Below, one piece after another: positions 7,640 to 16,527 of a DNA stretch of 64,000 nucleotides. The DNA is from Formosa sediminum (lineage in GTDB: Bacteria; Bacteroidota; Bacteroidia; Flavobacteriales; Flavobacteriaceae), in contig NZ_CP041637.1 of the NCBI RefSeq assembly GCF_007197735.1, forward strand, positions 2,575,001 to 2,639,000, in the 5' to 3' direction. Positions within the stretch are counted from its first letter, which is position 1. Every line of letters starts with the position of its first letter. Below the pieces are notes generated by a model, which was given only the letters and a program-made list of their open reading frames with translations, was not told the DNA's origin and searched no databases. The position numbers were made by a program, and so were the translations under genes.

Positions 7640-8347
7640 ATGACTGTAGAAGACCTAAAAAATAAAATATCTAAACCCGTTACTAAATTTACGACCGGTG
7701 GTTTTAGACCAAAAAACACTATTGAAGAAAGTTGGATAGGTAAAGTCTTTGCGTATCACGACGACGAAGACATTCCGTTAGATAAAAACGGCAATCCAAT
7801 GTTTCCGTTGGCGCAATTTTACCTACCTAATTTGCCATACGTTCATCCAAGTCTTAAGCATAAAAAACTCATCACTGTTTTTGTTTCCGCAGAATGGCCA
7901 GAGTGTTTTGAAGACATGGGAGACCATTGGCTTCTTAGAGAATATGACAGTCTAGACCGTATCAAAATTAAAAACTTAGAAACTCCTAATGCGGTTGTAA
8001 AACCTTTTCCGCTACAAGCAGAATTAGATAACAATGATTTTCCGTTATGGGATGGCGGCGGTTTATCTCTAGAAGATGAAGATGAAGTTTTAAAACTAGA
8101 AAATGAAGGCATTATTGATGATTATTTTGATATCACCGACCACATCTACAATCATAAAATAGGTGGTTACCCTTCTTTTTGTCAATCTGGAATTGGTGAT
8201 GCAGAGGGCTTTGGTGAAGGTTTTCAGTTTGTGTTTCAAATTGTATCAGATTATAAAGCAAATTTAAACGTGGTAGATGGTGGTAGCTTAATGTTCGCCA
8301 AAAACAACAATACCAACCAATGGAGTTTGTATTACGATTTTTATTAA
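7640..8347 (+). CDS. Second DUF1963 (YwqG-like) protein
   Basis: 235 residues. Typical YwqG features are LPLAQF-type text (MFPLAQFYLPNLPYVHP near residues 54-70), a central acidic linker and a late KIGGYPSFCQSGIGDAEGF followed by FVFQIVSD. It is only distantly similar to the YwqG-like gene at 6476, so the pair is probably an old duplication or two recruits. It is the third gene of the operon. Two YwqG-like proteins beside DUF2262, within the same regulon as DUF4132, suggest a shared interaction role, not an enzymatic one (inference). Confidence 0.85.
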   Translation: MTVEDLKNKISKPVTKFTTGGFRPKNTIEESWIGKVFAYHDDEDIPLDKNGNPMFPLAQFYLPNLPYVHPSLKHKKLITVFVSAEWPECFEDMGDHWLLREYDSLDRIKIKNLETPNAVVKPFPLQAELDNNDFPLWDGGGLSLEDEDEVLKLENEGIIDDYFDITDHIYNHKIGGYPSFCQSGIGDAEGFGEGFQFVFQIVSDYKANLNVVDGGSLMFAKNNNTNQWSLYYDFY

Positions 8348-8403
8348 TTGAAAGTCTGACAAAAACAAGCACTAATTAAATTTTTAAAATCTAAACAAGA
8401 ATT

Positions 8404-8913
8404 ATGATACTCGCTTTTGATACGTATTATTACGACGGAAAAGCCAAAACCATTGCGGTAAGCTTTAACGAATGGGAAGATGAAGTTCCAACGCAAATTT
8501 ACACGGATATTATTGAAGATGTAGCACCATACGAATCAGGTTCTTTTTATAAACGCGAATTGCCGTGTATTTTAAGTCTACTTAAACAAGTGAATTTAGA
8601 TGAGGTAGAATTAATTATTGTAGATGGGTATGTGATTCTAGAAGAAAAACACTTGGGTTTAGGTGGCTATTTGTACCAAGCTTTAGACCATAAAATTCCG
8701 ATTGTTGGTATTGCAAAATCTGAGTTTGTGTCTAAAACGTCTGTATTTAAGGAAGTATGTCGTGGCGAAAGTAAAAAACCATTGTATGTCACGGCTATTG
8801 GTACAGATAGAGATGAGGTTTGTAACGCCATAGAACGTATGCACGGTAAACACCGAATGCCAACATTACTACAGATTGTAGATACTAAAACAAAAGAAAA
8901 TACGAAGAACTAA
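8404..8913 (+). CDS. Minimal endonuclease V family protein
   Basis: Endonuclease V (Nfi) cuts DNA or RNA near deaminated adenine (inosine). Its landmarks are present: D6 in the first strand (AFDTYY), YESGSFYKRELP with E52, VDGYVILEEKHLGLGGYL with D74, VGIAKS with K105 and GKHRMPTLLQIVD near the end. D6, E52 and D74 fit the metal-binding triad. At 169 residues it is clearly shorter than the roughly 220 of E. coli Nfi, and the DNA-wedge and other loops appear trimmed. It is the fourth gene of the operon. Placement beside a purine-nucleotide enzyme homologue in the same regulon is suggestive. Confidence 0.85.
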   Translation: MILAFDTYYYDGKAKTIAVSFNEWEDEVPTQIYTDIIEDVAPYESGSFYKRELPCILSLLKQVNLDEVELIIVDGYVILEEKHLGLGGYLYQALDHKIPIVGIAKSEFVSKTSVFKEVCRGESKKPLYVTAIGTDRDEVCNAIERMHGKHRMPTLLQIVDTKTKENTKN

Positions 8914-8932
8914 TACATTAAAAAATATAACT

Positions 8933-9364
8933 ATGAATGAAGACTTAATCGTAAGTTCTGAAGACGAATTAAAACCACTATTTAGAAAAAATTATAGGGA
9001 GTTTATAGCCGAAAAACCACGGACTGTTACTTTTGAAGCCGAAGAATTTACCTTATATAATTTTGAAAAGATGATGGAACCGACCAATATAGATGGGATG
9101 AAAGTAAGTCGAATTCACGCATTAAAACCATACGTAAAGACGTTAAGTGAATTTATGAATCCCATATTTAAAGATTTAAATGGATACAAATGGAGTTTAG
9201 AAAAGTTGGCTTTAGGTAAAGCTATAGGTGCTAATTCTGAAGGTGATTTATTGTTTTTTGGTTGTTATGATAATACTAATGTACATCTATTTCGTCACGA
9301 TGACGGAACAATACAAAGAACTTATTTAACGTTCTTTAAAATTGTTAAACAATTTTCAGAATAA
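8933..9364 (+). CDS. Hypothetical protein, possibly SUKH/SMI1-like
   Basis: 143 residues, cytoplasmic. The segment GANSEGDLLFFGCYDNTNVHLFRHDDG near residues 100-125 resembles the strand-turn-strand core of SUKH (SMI1/KNR4) proteins, which bind partner proteins and often serve as immunity factors. The match is by eye and weak. It is the last gene of the operon from 6442, 19 bp after the endonuclease V gene. Confidence 0.75.
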   Translation: MNEDLIVSSEDELKPLFRKNYREFIAEKPRTVTFEAEEFTLYNFEKMMEPTNIDGMKVSRIHALKPYVKTLSEFMNPIFKDLNGYKWSLEKLALGKAIGANSEGDLLFFGCYDNTNVHLFRHDDGTIQRTYLTFFKIVKQFSE

Positions 9365-9539
9365 CAAAAAGAAGACTGTGGATTATACTTTATTGCGTTG
9401 TCTCTAATAGACTGTATAACCTAAAATAAAAACTTAAAGAGTTCTTAATAAGTTATAAAATAACGTTAAGTCTATCTTTTTAATTGGTAATGCATAATAT
9501 TACTTATAGGTTTGAAAAAACTACATAAAAAAAATCGTT

Positions 9540-9998
9540 ATGATCAAATCATTAAAAACTAGTGTTTTATTATTATTTGTCTGTGTGTCAACCACGCTAA
9601 TGGCCCAAGAACAAGACGTTTCTGATAAGGAATTGGGGCAATTTGCTGATGCCTTTACAGAGGTTCAAATTCAAAATCAGAAATCTCAACAGAAAATGAT
9701 AGCCGTAATTAAAGAAGAAGGTCTAGAGGTAGAGCGCTTTAATGAAATTCAACAGGCAGTTATGGATCCAAATAAAGAATCGGATGCTACGGAAGCTGAA
9801 AAAGAAAAGCATGAAAATGCAACAATTAAATTGGAAAAAATGCAACCTGAAATTGAAAAAGAGGTTATTGCGAGTATAGAATCTACAGGAATTTCTATAA
9901 ATGATTACGAGTCTCTTGCTGCAAAAATTCAACAAGATCAAGGCCTTCAACAACGATTACAAGCTATTATTGTAAAGCGTCAAGGAGATAAGTCTTAA
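9540..9998 (+). CDS. Secreted DUF4168 domain protein
   Basis: 152 residues. A signal peptide (MIKSLKTSVLLLFVCVSTTLMAQ) with likely cleavage after residue 22 is followed by a helical DUF4168 domain starting DVSDKELGQFADAFTEVQ and ending with a paired-helix LAAKIQQDQGLQQRLQAI. Such proteins are periplasmic or outer-membrane associated and have no known function. It has no regulon element, stands alone, and is followed by a strong bidirectional terminator. Confidence 0.85.
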   Translation: MIKSLKTSVLLLFVCVSTTLMAQEQDVSDKELGQFADAFTEVQIQNQKSQQKMIAVIKEEGLEVERFNEIQQAVMDPNKESDATEAEKEKHENATIKLEKMQPEIEKEVIASIESTGISINDYESLAAKIQQDQGLQQRLQAIIVKRQGDKS

Positions 9999-10042
9999 GA
10001 TTATGAGATATAACAGAAATTATTTGTAATTTTTGTTATAAT

Positions 10043-10085
10043 ATAAATGCCAAGTTTTTTTCTTTTGAAGAAACTTGGCATTTAT
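10043..10085. terminator. Bidirectional terminator
   Basis: A long stem ATAAATGCCAAGTTT / AAACTTGGCATTTAT encloses a T-rich loop, with T/A runs on both sides. It separates the convergent genes ending at 9998 and 10190. Confidence 0.85.
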
Positions 10086-10189
10086 ATTTTTAGGTAAGGC
10101 AATATTAACTTCTCATAAGTTTATATGAATCCTTTATAGAGAATATCATATTTTATGAAGTTTTTAATTTGCTTTTCTCAGTCCTGAAA

Positions 10190-10960
10190 TTACTCCGTAT
10201 ATCTTAAAAATAAATGGTTTTTATTTTTAATGATGTCTGCTAATTTTTTAAATTCTGATTCGGTGGTGTTATACAATTTTGCCAAGTCAGTTACCAATGC
10301 TTTTAATTCATTGTCTGTTAAAGGCTCATTTTTAATAAATCCTAAAAAGGAAGCCCCTATGCCAAAAAGTTCAAGATTATAGGTGTCAAATAAGTATTTT
10401 GATAGCGCATAATTTTCAAAAGGACTAAAGTCGACATCAAAATATCCATTCGGAAACCCAGTAAGTCCTTCGTATGGTTTTTCAACAGGAAGAATTTTAA
10501 GAATCACCTGTTGGTCTAAAAAAGCTAATGGAGATTCGTTGATGTTTTCTAAATATAGAACATCGTCTTCAGCATTGCTTATGCCTTTTTCACAAACGGT
10601 TTTAAAATCAATGTTTTTTGTTTGTTTCAAAAAGTTTTCTCTGATAATGAAGTATTCAGAAGGTGTAGAAAGATGCCCCAAATGCTCGTTATCTTCATCA
10701 TAACAGGCTTTGTCAAGTCCAGATAAATCATAACCTTCTGTATCTAGCAGAGAATTGTAATCACAAGCGTGACCACTGGTATATTCGGCTTGACCTAAAT
10801 CATCAAGCGTTAAAATTATAGTCTTGTCGGGATGATTTTGTTTATAGGTTTGGTAAACGTCCATAAGTTCCTCGTACGACTTTATATTTTCGATTAAGAA
10901 ACTCTCAAATAATCTTTCTTGATAAGGCTCCCGAGTTTTAATTAATTTTTCTATGTTCAT
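10190..10960 (-). CDS. Hypothetical protein of the LRR operon
   Basis: 256 residues, acidic, cytoplasmic. Recognisable traits are LDDLGQAEYTSGHACDYNSL near residues 50-70, an EYF-IIRENF helix and the stretch GFPNGYFDVDFSPFENYALSKYL near 175-197, but I cannot name a family. It is the last gene of a four-gene minus-strand operon (14458 down to 10190), 33 bp after the LRR gene. The final helical region (LTDNELKALVTDLAKLYNT) could mediate protein contact. Function unknown. Confidence 0.8.
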   Translation of the reverse strand: MNIEKLIKTREPYQERLFESFLIENIKSYEELMDVYQTYKQNHPDKTIILTLDDLGQAEYTSGHACDYNSLLDTEGYDLSGLDKACYDEDNEHLGHLSTPSEYFIIRENFLKQTKNIDFKTVCEKGISNAEDDVLYLENINESPLAFLDQQVILKILPVEKPYEGLTGFPNGYFDVDFSPFENYALSKYLFDTYNLELFGIGASFLGFIKNEPLTDNELKALVTDLAKLYNTTESEFKKLADIIKNKNHLFLRYTE

Positions 10961-10993
10961 AGTTTTGCTTTAAATATTAGATAACCTCAAAAG

Positions 10994-13369
10994 TTAGACA
11001 TTGGCTTCTTTACTAAACTCTTTTTTCAATTCGGTATAACCTGGCGTTATTAAGTTGTTGTATTTTTTTGGATTCATATTATAGCCATCAAAACCAGAGA
11101 TATAATATTTTAGTTCTTTCAGTTTTAGTTTCTGAAAGTATTCTGGTACGGCATTTTCAAACTTACAACCATCAATATCTAAGCGTTCTAAATGGGGTAA
11201 ATCGGCTATCCAAGTAGGTAAATCTATAAAGTCATTTCCGCCTAAGGATAAGGTTTTTAAAGTTTTAATTTGCTGAATGTATTCTGGTAAAACCTCGTAT
11301 TTGTGACCTATTAAAAATTCGGTAAGCTTTAGTTCCGTAATACTTTCAGGAATGCTATTTACATCATCACCAATGCCCAAAAGGGTTAGTTTTTGTAAAG
11401 CTTTAAACTGATTTAATTTCGCATACCCTTGCATTCCAAATTGGTAACTTAAAGCGATGTATAAAGATTCTAAAGCCGGAGCTTCTAAGGTTTCCAGTGT
11501 TTCAAAAGAGGTATAACTTAAATCTAAAGCTTTTAAATTCGGCAACGTTACTTTAGGAAACGTAGTTGAAACGTCATAATGTGCCATATTTAAGCCCTCT
11601 AAATTGGGCATGTTTTTAATAATAGATTCTAAGTTGTCGCCTTTATAAAAATCTAATTTAAAATATTTTAATTGAGGCGCAGGTTTAGACGTTAAAGGCA
11701 CAAGACTAGCTTCATTATTATCTAAATGTAAATGCTCTAAGTTTATACAATAGAGAAGTATATCTTTAAAATGACCGGTATTTGTATAAGCTTTTAGTGT
11801 GGTTAATAGTTTTGGTTTTGGTAAGTATTGCGTTAAATCTTCTTGCGTATTTTCGCATTCATTAATACCTGAAAAATGTAGCGATTTAGTTATTAAGTTG
11901 CTAAATAAAACCTTAGGTTCTTCAATCGCTAAATTCCCAAAATAAGCCTGTTCTGTTTCTAATAATTTTTCTGAAGCAACATATTCTTGTATGTCGAATA
12001 CGTGCAATTCTTTAATTTTAGAAGGTAAATTAGCAGCATTCAATACTAATTCACGACAGCTATTGAAACTTACATAGTCTAAATGTTTCAGGTCTTTTAA
12101 ACCTTCCGAAATACTTTCTATACTGGCGCCGTACAATTTTAAATAATTGAGTTGCTTACATTTTTCAATATCTTGAAACAAGGTTTCCATTTGACTTCCT
12201 TGATGAATATCGATAGCTTTAAGTGTGTTTAATTGCCCAAAGCCGAGCGTTACAGCAGAAAAATCTGTGATGTATTGAATTATTATTTTTTCTAGATGCG
12301 TAAAACGTTCTGGATGCGATAATACGTAGTTTAAGATTTTTACATCTCTAACTAATAATTCTGTATTTAAAATTGGCGTATTTCCTGGTACAATTTCTAA
12401 ACTATCATCTAAAGTGATGTATTCGCAGCTCTTGGTAAATATTTGATGGTCTGCGATGGTTTTAATTAAAGGGATGGCTTTAAACTTAAGAACAAAAAGT
12501 TTATCTAATTGATTGAATCCGTTAGGAATTTCAATAAGATTTGGACATTTAAATAAGTTGAATTTTTCAAGGTTTACAAGTGTAGAAATACTAGCAGGCA
12601 GTTTTGTGAGGTGCTCTAGTCTTATAAAATCTAATTCTTTTAAACTAGCAGGCAGTTTAAGTTGAGACGTGTCTTTTAAATTGACTTCGTAGAAACCTAA
12701 TTCTTCTAATTTGGTGAGTTTTTCTAGTTGAAGTGATTCTTGAAAATCTGTTGTAATATCACTTAATTCTAGTTCTTTTATATTTTTTAAAGACCAAAAC
12801 GATTCTGGAAATGAAGCCAATTGTGGTAACTCCAAACTAAGCTTTTCTAAACGGTTTAAATTTCCAATATGGCTGGGTAAATACTGGTAGTTGCCTTCAA
12901 TTTCTAAAGCTGTTAAAGAGGTAATATCACAAATTTCTTTTGGCAAACCGTTGGAAAACACATCTTCTATTGTTAGATGGGTAATACCGTTTAAACGTGA
13001 AATAAGATCAGGTTGCTTTTCAAGTAGTTCTGCAATCGCCTCATCTCTAATAGAAAGTCTTGAAAACTCTAGCATAGTGTAAAGTTTCCCAACAGGAAAC
13101 AATGGGTCTTTTAGTCCGAACTTAAGTAAGGTGTTTAAAACCTTCCCTGAATTTTCACCATCTTCAGGCAGCTTATTTCGGGTATTAAAAGCAGCATTAA
13201 GTTCTGGTGTACCAAAACGCTTTAAGGTTTCTGTAATTTCTGTAACTATAATTTCGTCTCTAGAGATTTTTCCTACTAAAAAAAGCTCGTATAAAAAGGC
13301 TTCTGGGTATTTGGGTGCAGTCTTTACATTTTTATAATAACTACTAAGATATTCTATTTTAAAATCCAT
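10994..13369 (-). CDS. Large leucine-rich repeat protein, paralogue A
   Basis: 791 residues. An N-terminal helical domain (about 1-135) with YPEAFLYELFLVGK is followed by some 25 irregular LRR units, for example LTALEIEGNYQYLPSHIGNL and IKTLKTLSLGGNDFIDLPTW, to about residue 765. There is no signal peptide, so it is a cytoplasmic recognition scaffold by family logic. Its N-terminal domain and layout match the LRR protein at 22281 (YPEAFYYEIFVIAK at the same place), making them paralogues on either side of the DUF4132 gene. It is the third gene in its operon, 47 bp after the preceding stop. Confidence 0.9.
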   Translation of the reverse strand: MDFKIEYLSSYYKNVKTAPKYPEAFLYELFLVGKISRDEIIVTEITETLKRFGTPELNAAFNTRNKLPEDGENSGKVLNTLLKFGLKDPLFPVGKLYTMLEFSRLSIRDEAIAELLEKQPDLISRLNGITHLTIEDVFSNGLPKEICDITSLTALEIEGNYQYLPSHIGNLNRLEKLSLELPQLASFPESFWSLKNIKELELSDITTDFQESLQLEKLTKLEELGFYEVNLKDTSQLKLPASLKELDFIRLEHLTKLPASISTLVNLEKFNLFKCPNLIEIPNGFNQLDKLFVLKFKAIPLIKTIADHQIFTKSCEYITLDDSLEIVPGNTPILNTELLVRDVKILNYVLSHPERFTHLEKIIIQYITDFSAVTLGFGQLNTLKAIDIHQGSQMETLFQDIEKCKQLNYLKLYGASIESISEGLKDLKHLDYVSFNSCRELVLNAANLPSKIKELHVFDIQEYVASEKLLETEQAYFGNLAIEEPKVLFSNLITKSLHFSGINECENTQEDLTQYLPKPKLLTTLKAYTNTGHFKDILLYCINLEHLHLDNNEASLVPLTSKPAPQLKYFKLDFYKGDNLESIIKNMPNLEGLNMAHYDVSTTFPKVTLPNLKALDLSYTSFETLETLEAPALESLYIALSYQFGMQGYAKLNQFKALQKLTLLGIGDDVNSIPESITELKLTEFLIGHKYEVLPEYIQQIKTLKTLSLGGNDFIDLPTWIADLPHLERLDIDGCKFENAVPEYFQKLKLKELKYYISGFDGYNMNPKKYNNLITPGYTELKKEFSKEANV

Positions 13370-13416
13370 TAAATTTTTTTTAAATGATCTGCATGTTTAA
13401 CGATAAAAGAGTATTA

Positions 13417-13851
13417 TTAAATAGCTACACGGTTTATTAACTCCATGCGTTTTAAAATAATAGGTACAAATAATGCAAATTTGGCATTAAACTCTTCTTG
13501 TGTTTTGGCGGTGTTTAAATTATCTCCCATGGTAATCCAAGTGGAGTATAAATCTTCTTCCAAACTTTCTTCTGTAGTATCAATATTTAAAGCTCTAATT
13601 AACTTGAAATTTTCATCCTGATTATAAAATCCACTGTCTTTTACAATTTCGAAAACGAGTTCAAAAATACTTTGAGTCGATAAAAGTTCACTAATTTTTA
13701 GTTCGGTCTCTTTAGAAGCACTAATAGATTCAAAGACATCAACCATTAAATTTTGTACTCTACCATTTATGTTAAAATCTAGATATTTCAAATCCTTTAA
13801 TTTTAAAATGTTATTATTTATAGGTGTTTTTTGATTATGATAAGGCTGCAT
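13417..13851 (-). CDS. Hypothetical helical protein
   Basis: 144 residues, mostly helical and acidic, beginning MQPYHNQKTPINNNILKLK and containing MVDVFESISASKETELKI. No domain recognised. Its start overlaps the end of the DUF1444-like gene by 17 bp, so translation is coupled. Position two in the LRR operon. It may be a small partner of the LRR or DUF1444-like protein (inference). Confidence 0.75.
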   Translation of the reverse strand: MQPYHNQKTPINNNILKLKDLKYLDFNINGRVQNLMVDVFESISASKETELKISELLSTQSIFELVFEIVKDSGFYNQDENFKLIRALNIDTTEESLEEDLYSTWITMGDNLNTAKTQEEFNAKFALFVPIILKRMELINRVAI

Positions 13852-14458
13852 GTCCGGTTATTTCACCGTCTTTAACAACAAAAAAGATGTTTGCAATTGG
13901 AGCGTTACCATAACTATCATCTTCCCAAGCATTTTTGTGTAAGTATAAAAATGTGTTTAATAATTCATTATCTGCATCTTTAGAGATTACCATCATACAA
14001 GAACGTCTTGGAATTGAAACTAATAATTCATCAGCCTCTAGCATCTTATGAGCTTTTAACATGTGCGATTTAGATAGAATTCTTTCACTCGAAAAATCAT
14101 GTCCGCTAGCGGTAAGGACTTTGTTTTGTAAAGCTTTAGAATATTCAAATTCTGTATTGTAATTGTCTATGTTTTCGAAAGCTTCATTCATTATGAATTG
14201 TCCATCCATAGTTTTTAAATGGTCGTGAGTTAAGAACACAAAATTATCGGGTGTATCCATACCATAGGCAATAACAACTTCTAAATCGCCATCTTCTTCG
14301 GTACCAATTAAATTAGAACTTATTGCACCAGCTCTAAGCCCAACCCAATTTCCTGGTTTTAAAATTGGATAGATTTTTTTATCGCTATTTTCAGTTTGTT
14401 CTACTATTTTAGCTATTTCTTCAGGTGTTTTTTCTGGGCCGTAAATTGTACTACTCAT
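13835..14458 (-). CDS. DUF1444-like protein, first gene of the LRR operon
   Basis: 207 residues. After an acidic N-terminus come a strand-rich half with a glycine-rich turn and then FVFLTHDHLKTMDG, a helical stretch, LLVSIPRRSCMMVISKDAD and IANIFFVVKDGEITGH. This order (a 'threshold helix', then a hydrophobic strand with two Met/Val rows, then a final strand pair) resembles DUF1444/YtpQ, a family of unknown function. A regulon promoter lies 54 bp upstream of the ATG. It overlaps the next gene by 17 bp. Confidence 0.75.
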   Translation of the reverse strand: MSSTIYGPEKTPEEIAKIVEQTENSDKKIYPILKPGNWVGLRAGAISSNLIGTEEDGDLEVVIAYGMDTPDNFVFLTHDHLKTMDGQFIMNEAFENIDNYNTEFEYSKALQNKVLTASGHDFSSERILSKSHMLKAHKMLEADELLVSIPRRSCMMVISKDADNELLNTFLYLHKNAWEDDSYGNAPIANIFFVVKDGEITGHAALS

Positions 14459-14482
14459 AAGATTGTATTTTATTGTGTATTA

Positions 14483-14528
14483 CAAAACTAGAGAAGCTTT
14501 TCAATCTATTTCTCACGGTATTCAGCCA
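14483..14528 (-). promoter_or_regulatory. Regulon promoter of the LRR operon
   Basis: In the minus direction, TGGCTGAATACCGTGA (14513-14528) is followed after 22 bp by TAGTTTTG (14483-14490), a full -7 match; the ATG is at 14458. The rest of the 14459-14798 gap holds only the palindrome at its far end and AT-rich sequence in which I see no gene. Confidence 0.7.
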
Positions 14529-14774
14529 TTTAAAGATTTAATGGATTATTTAAACAAGTTTTTTAAATGATAATCTTATAGAAAAAGTTCTGACAGATAA
14601 ATAGTACGTTTTAGTTATATAAGAGAATTAGCGGATGAAAAATTGGAGTTATTTATGGACAATCTAATGACGATATTAAATACTGTTGGTCTTTATTTTT
14701 AATAATTGAGATACTACGAGTAATACCTGTACCCTTAAAATCGTATTCTAGTTTCAGAACATGCTTTTTTCATG

Positions 14775-14812
14775 ATTTAAAGTACTAATACATGTGTATT
14801 AGTACTTTAAAT
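14775..14812. repeat. Perfect 18-bp inverted repeat overlapping a stop codon
   Basis: The arms 14775-14792 and 14795-14812 are perfectly complementary around the 2-nt spacer TG. The right arm contains the last codons and the TAA of the acetyltransferase gene. There is no T-run on either side, so it is not a standard Rho-independent terminator. It would form a very stable hairpin at the 3' end of the message. Confidence 0.85.
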
Positions 14813-15314
14813 ACATAATATGATTGGGATTACTATGTGTTTCTGATATTTTAAAATCAAAAGCGCCGGCAATCTCAAATTTCATTTTTTTGTAAAAATG
14901 TAAAGCTTTTTTGTTCTCGGTCCAGACAGCAAGCCAAATGCCGTTTTGATTATTTTTTTTAGATAATTCGATGTTGAAATGAAACAATTTAGACCCTAAT
15001 TGTTTGCCGTGAAAAGCTTCTAGAAGATAGATTCTATCTAACTTGGTAATTACTGAATCTTCTATGTTTTTGTTGGTCGTATTTAATACGATTTTTGAAA
15101 ATCCCGCAATAACACCATCACAATACACAAGATGATAATACACATCCGTATTGTTAAATTCCTTTTGTATCGTTTCTTTATGATACGTTTTAGAAATATA
15201 ACTTTCTATGTCGGTTTTTGAAGCACTATGTCCGTGAGACTCCGTAAATGCTTGTGTTCCGATTTCTACAATGAGATCCGCATGAGTGGCGTTTGCTTTT
15301 ATAATTTCAACCAT
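14799..15314 (-). CDS. GNAT family N-acetyltransferase
   Basis: 171 residues with the GNAT core: IIKANATHADLIVEIG at the start, GVIAGFSKIVL in the central strands, LDRIYLLEAFHGKQLGSKLF as the acetyl-CoA-binding motif A (Q/RxxGxG/A type, residues about 92-112) and WTENKKALHFYKKMKFEIAG as motif B. It transfers an acetyl group from acetyl-CoA to an unknown amine. It is probably a separate unit from the SIMPL gene (108 bp upstream) and has no regulon element. The stop lies inside a perfect palindrome. Confidence 0.9.
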   Translation of the reverse strand: MVEIIKANATHADLIVEIGTQAFTESHGHSASKTDIESYISKTYHKETIQKEFNNTDVYYHLVYCDGVIAGFSKIVLNTTNKNIEDSVITKLDRIYLLEAFHGKQLGSKLFHFNIELSKKNNQNGIWLAVWTENKKALHFYKKMKFEIAGAFDFKISETHSNPNHIMYLKY

Positions 15315-15422
15315 TATCTTTTACTTCTCTGTGTTGACGTTTTTTAATAGTCAGTTTCAGGTATAAAGAAAGCTATTCTAACAGATACAAATGCCTTTTT
15401 TAACACATAATCGAGTAGGGGG

Positions 15423-16154
15423 TTAGTCTACTTTATATACCAATTTCATGGTTATTGAAGCTGTTTTTTCTCTGGAGCTGGTGTTGAATGTTCCTCCCCA
15501 AGAGTAATCTTCGCCAGAATTCTGACCAGTAATTTGAAAGATTCCCATTTTAGCAGATTCTAAATCACTTAAGTTTCCGCCAGAAAATTTAGCAATATTT
15601 TCTGCACGTAACCGTGCATCTTCGGTTGCTTTAGAAATCATTTCAATTTTAAGATCGGCAAGTTTAGTATAATAATATCTAGGCGCTTGCGAATAAAACT
15701 GAACCCCTTGATTTAATAATTCTGTGATTTCTCTAGATACTTTCTCAATTTTATCTACGTCTTTAGATTCTATTTCTAAAGATTGTATTAATTCGTAGCC
15801 TACAAATTCTTCGCCAGCATAATCGCCATTAACGGTATATATCTGTTTTGTTTTTTGGGATGTAGATACGGCACTGTAAATTAATTCTTCAGGTTTAATT
15901 CCTTTTTTAGTAAGGTAATCGTTTATGGTTGATTTTTTTTCTTCAAGACTGATATAAGCTTCTTTTAAATTGGTGTTTTCTGAACCAAAACTGCCTTCCC
16001 AAACAATAAGATCTGATGAGAAATCTGTTTTTCCTAGTCCAGTAACTTCAATTTTACCATCTACTTTATTTCTATCGGTATATGCTTTTCCTAAAAATAT
16101 AGAAGCTGCCACGATTGCAATTCCAAAAATAATAGCACTGCTGTAATTTTTCAT
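15423..16154 (-). CDS. SIMPL (DUF541) domain protein, membrane anchored
   Basis: 243 residues. One N-terminal membrane segment (YSSAIIFGIAIVAASIFLG) is followed by a SIMPL domain: IEVTGLGKTDFSSDLIVWEG at the start, a central GYELIQSLEIESKDVD strand and KATEDARLRAENIAKFSGG near residue 180. SIMPL proteins form periplasmic oligomers; their function is poorly known. It lies 35 bp after the small gene at 16190 and probably ends the transcript that carries the two small genes upstream. Confidence 0.85.
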   Translation of the reverse strand: MKNYSSAIIFGIAIVAASIFLGKAYTDRNKVDGKIEVTGLGKTDFSSDLIVWEGSFGSENTNLKEAYISLEEKKSTINDYLTKKGIKPEELIYSAVSTSQKTKQIYTVNGDYAGEEFVGYELIQSLEIESKDVDKIEKVSREITELLNQGVQFYSQAPRYYYTKLADLKIEMISKATEDARLRAENIAKFSGGNLSDLESAKMGIFQITGQNSGEDYSWGGTFNTSSREKTASITMKLVYKVD

Positions 16155-16189
16155 AATTTAGTATTTAAGTGTTTGTTTTTTATAAGGAT

Positions 16190-16516
16190 TTAATTTTCAT
16201 CTAGAATTAAAGTTTCTAGCATTATAGTTTTAGTATGTAAAATTTGAAAGCTTCCAGCTCCCGAAATTTGTTTTGTAAATAACTGATGATTGTCGCCATA
16301 AGAAACGCCAGTGTTAACATCGAACGTGAAGGTTACATTTTTAAATTTGAAGTTCTTTTTTGTGCTGTTTACTAAGATATTGTTAGAATTTAACTTCACA
16401 TCCCAATAGCTAGATGCAGTGTTTCCTAATTCTAATTTGGCAAGTAAATTTCCCCACGTTTTATTAGAATTTGAAATTTGATTTGCCAATTGGTCTTGTA
16501 TCATTTTGGTAGTCAT
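16190..16516 (-). CDS. Hypothetical small protein downstream of the DUF4132 gene
   Basis: 108 residues from the ATG at 16516; a TTG 18 bp upstream is the alternative but would overlap the preceding gene. The sequence is polar with a strand-rich C-terminal half (FKFKNVTFTFDVNTGVSYGDNHQLF) and no signal peptide. The segment KNVTFTFDVNTG could be part of a small beta-sandwich. It starts 11 bp after the preceding stop, so it is co-translated with the 137-residue protein upstream. Function unknown. Confidence 0.7.
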   Translation of the reverse strand: MTTKMIQDQLANQISNSNKTWGNLLAKLELGNTASSYWDVKLNSNNILVNSTKKNFKFKNVTFTFDVNTGVSYGDNHQLFTKQISGAGSFQILHTKTIMLETLILDEN

Positions 16517-16527
16517 TATTTTAAAGT

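Noticed and set aside
14775-14812. The palindrome as a Rho-independent terminator.
   Set aside because: There is no T-run after the stem on either strand.
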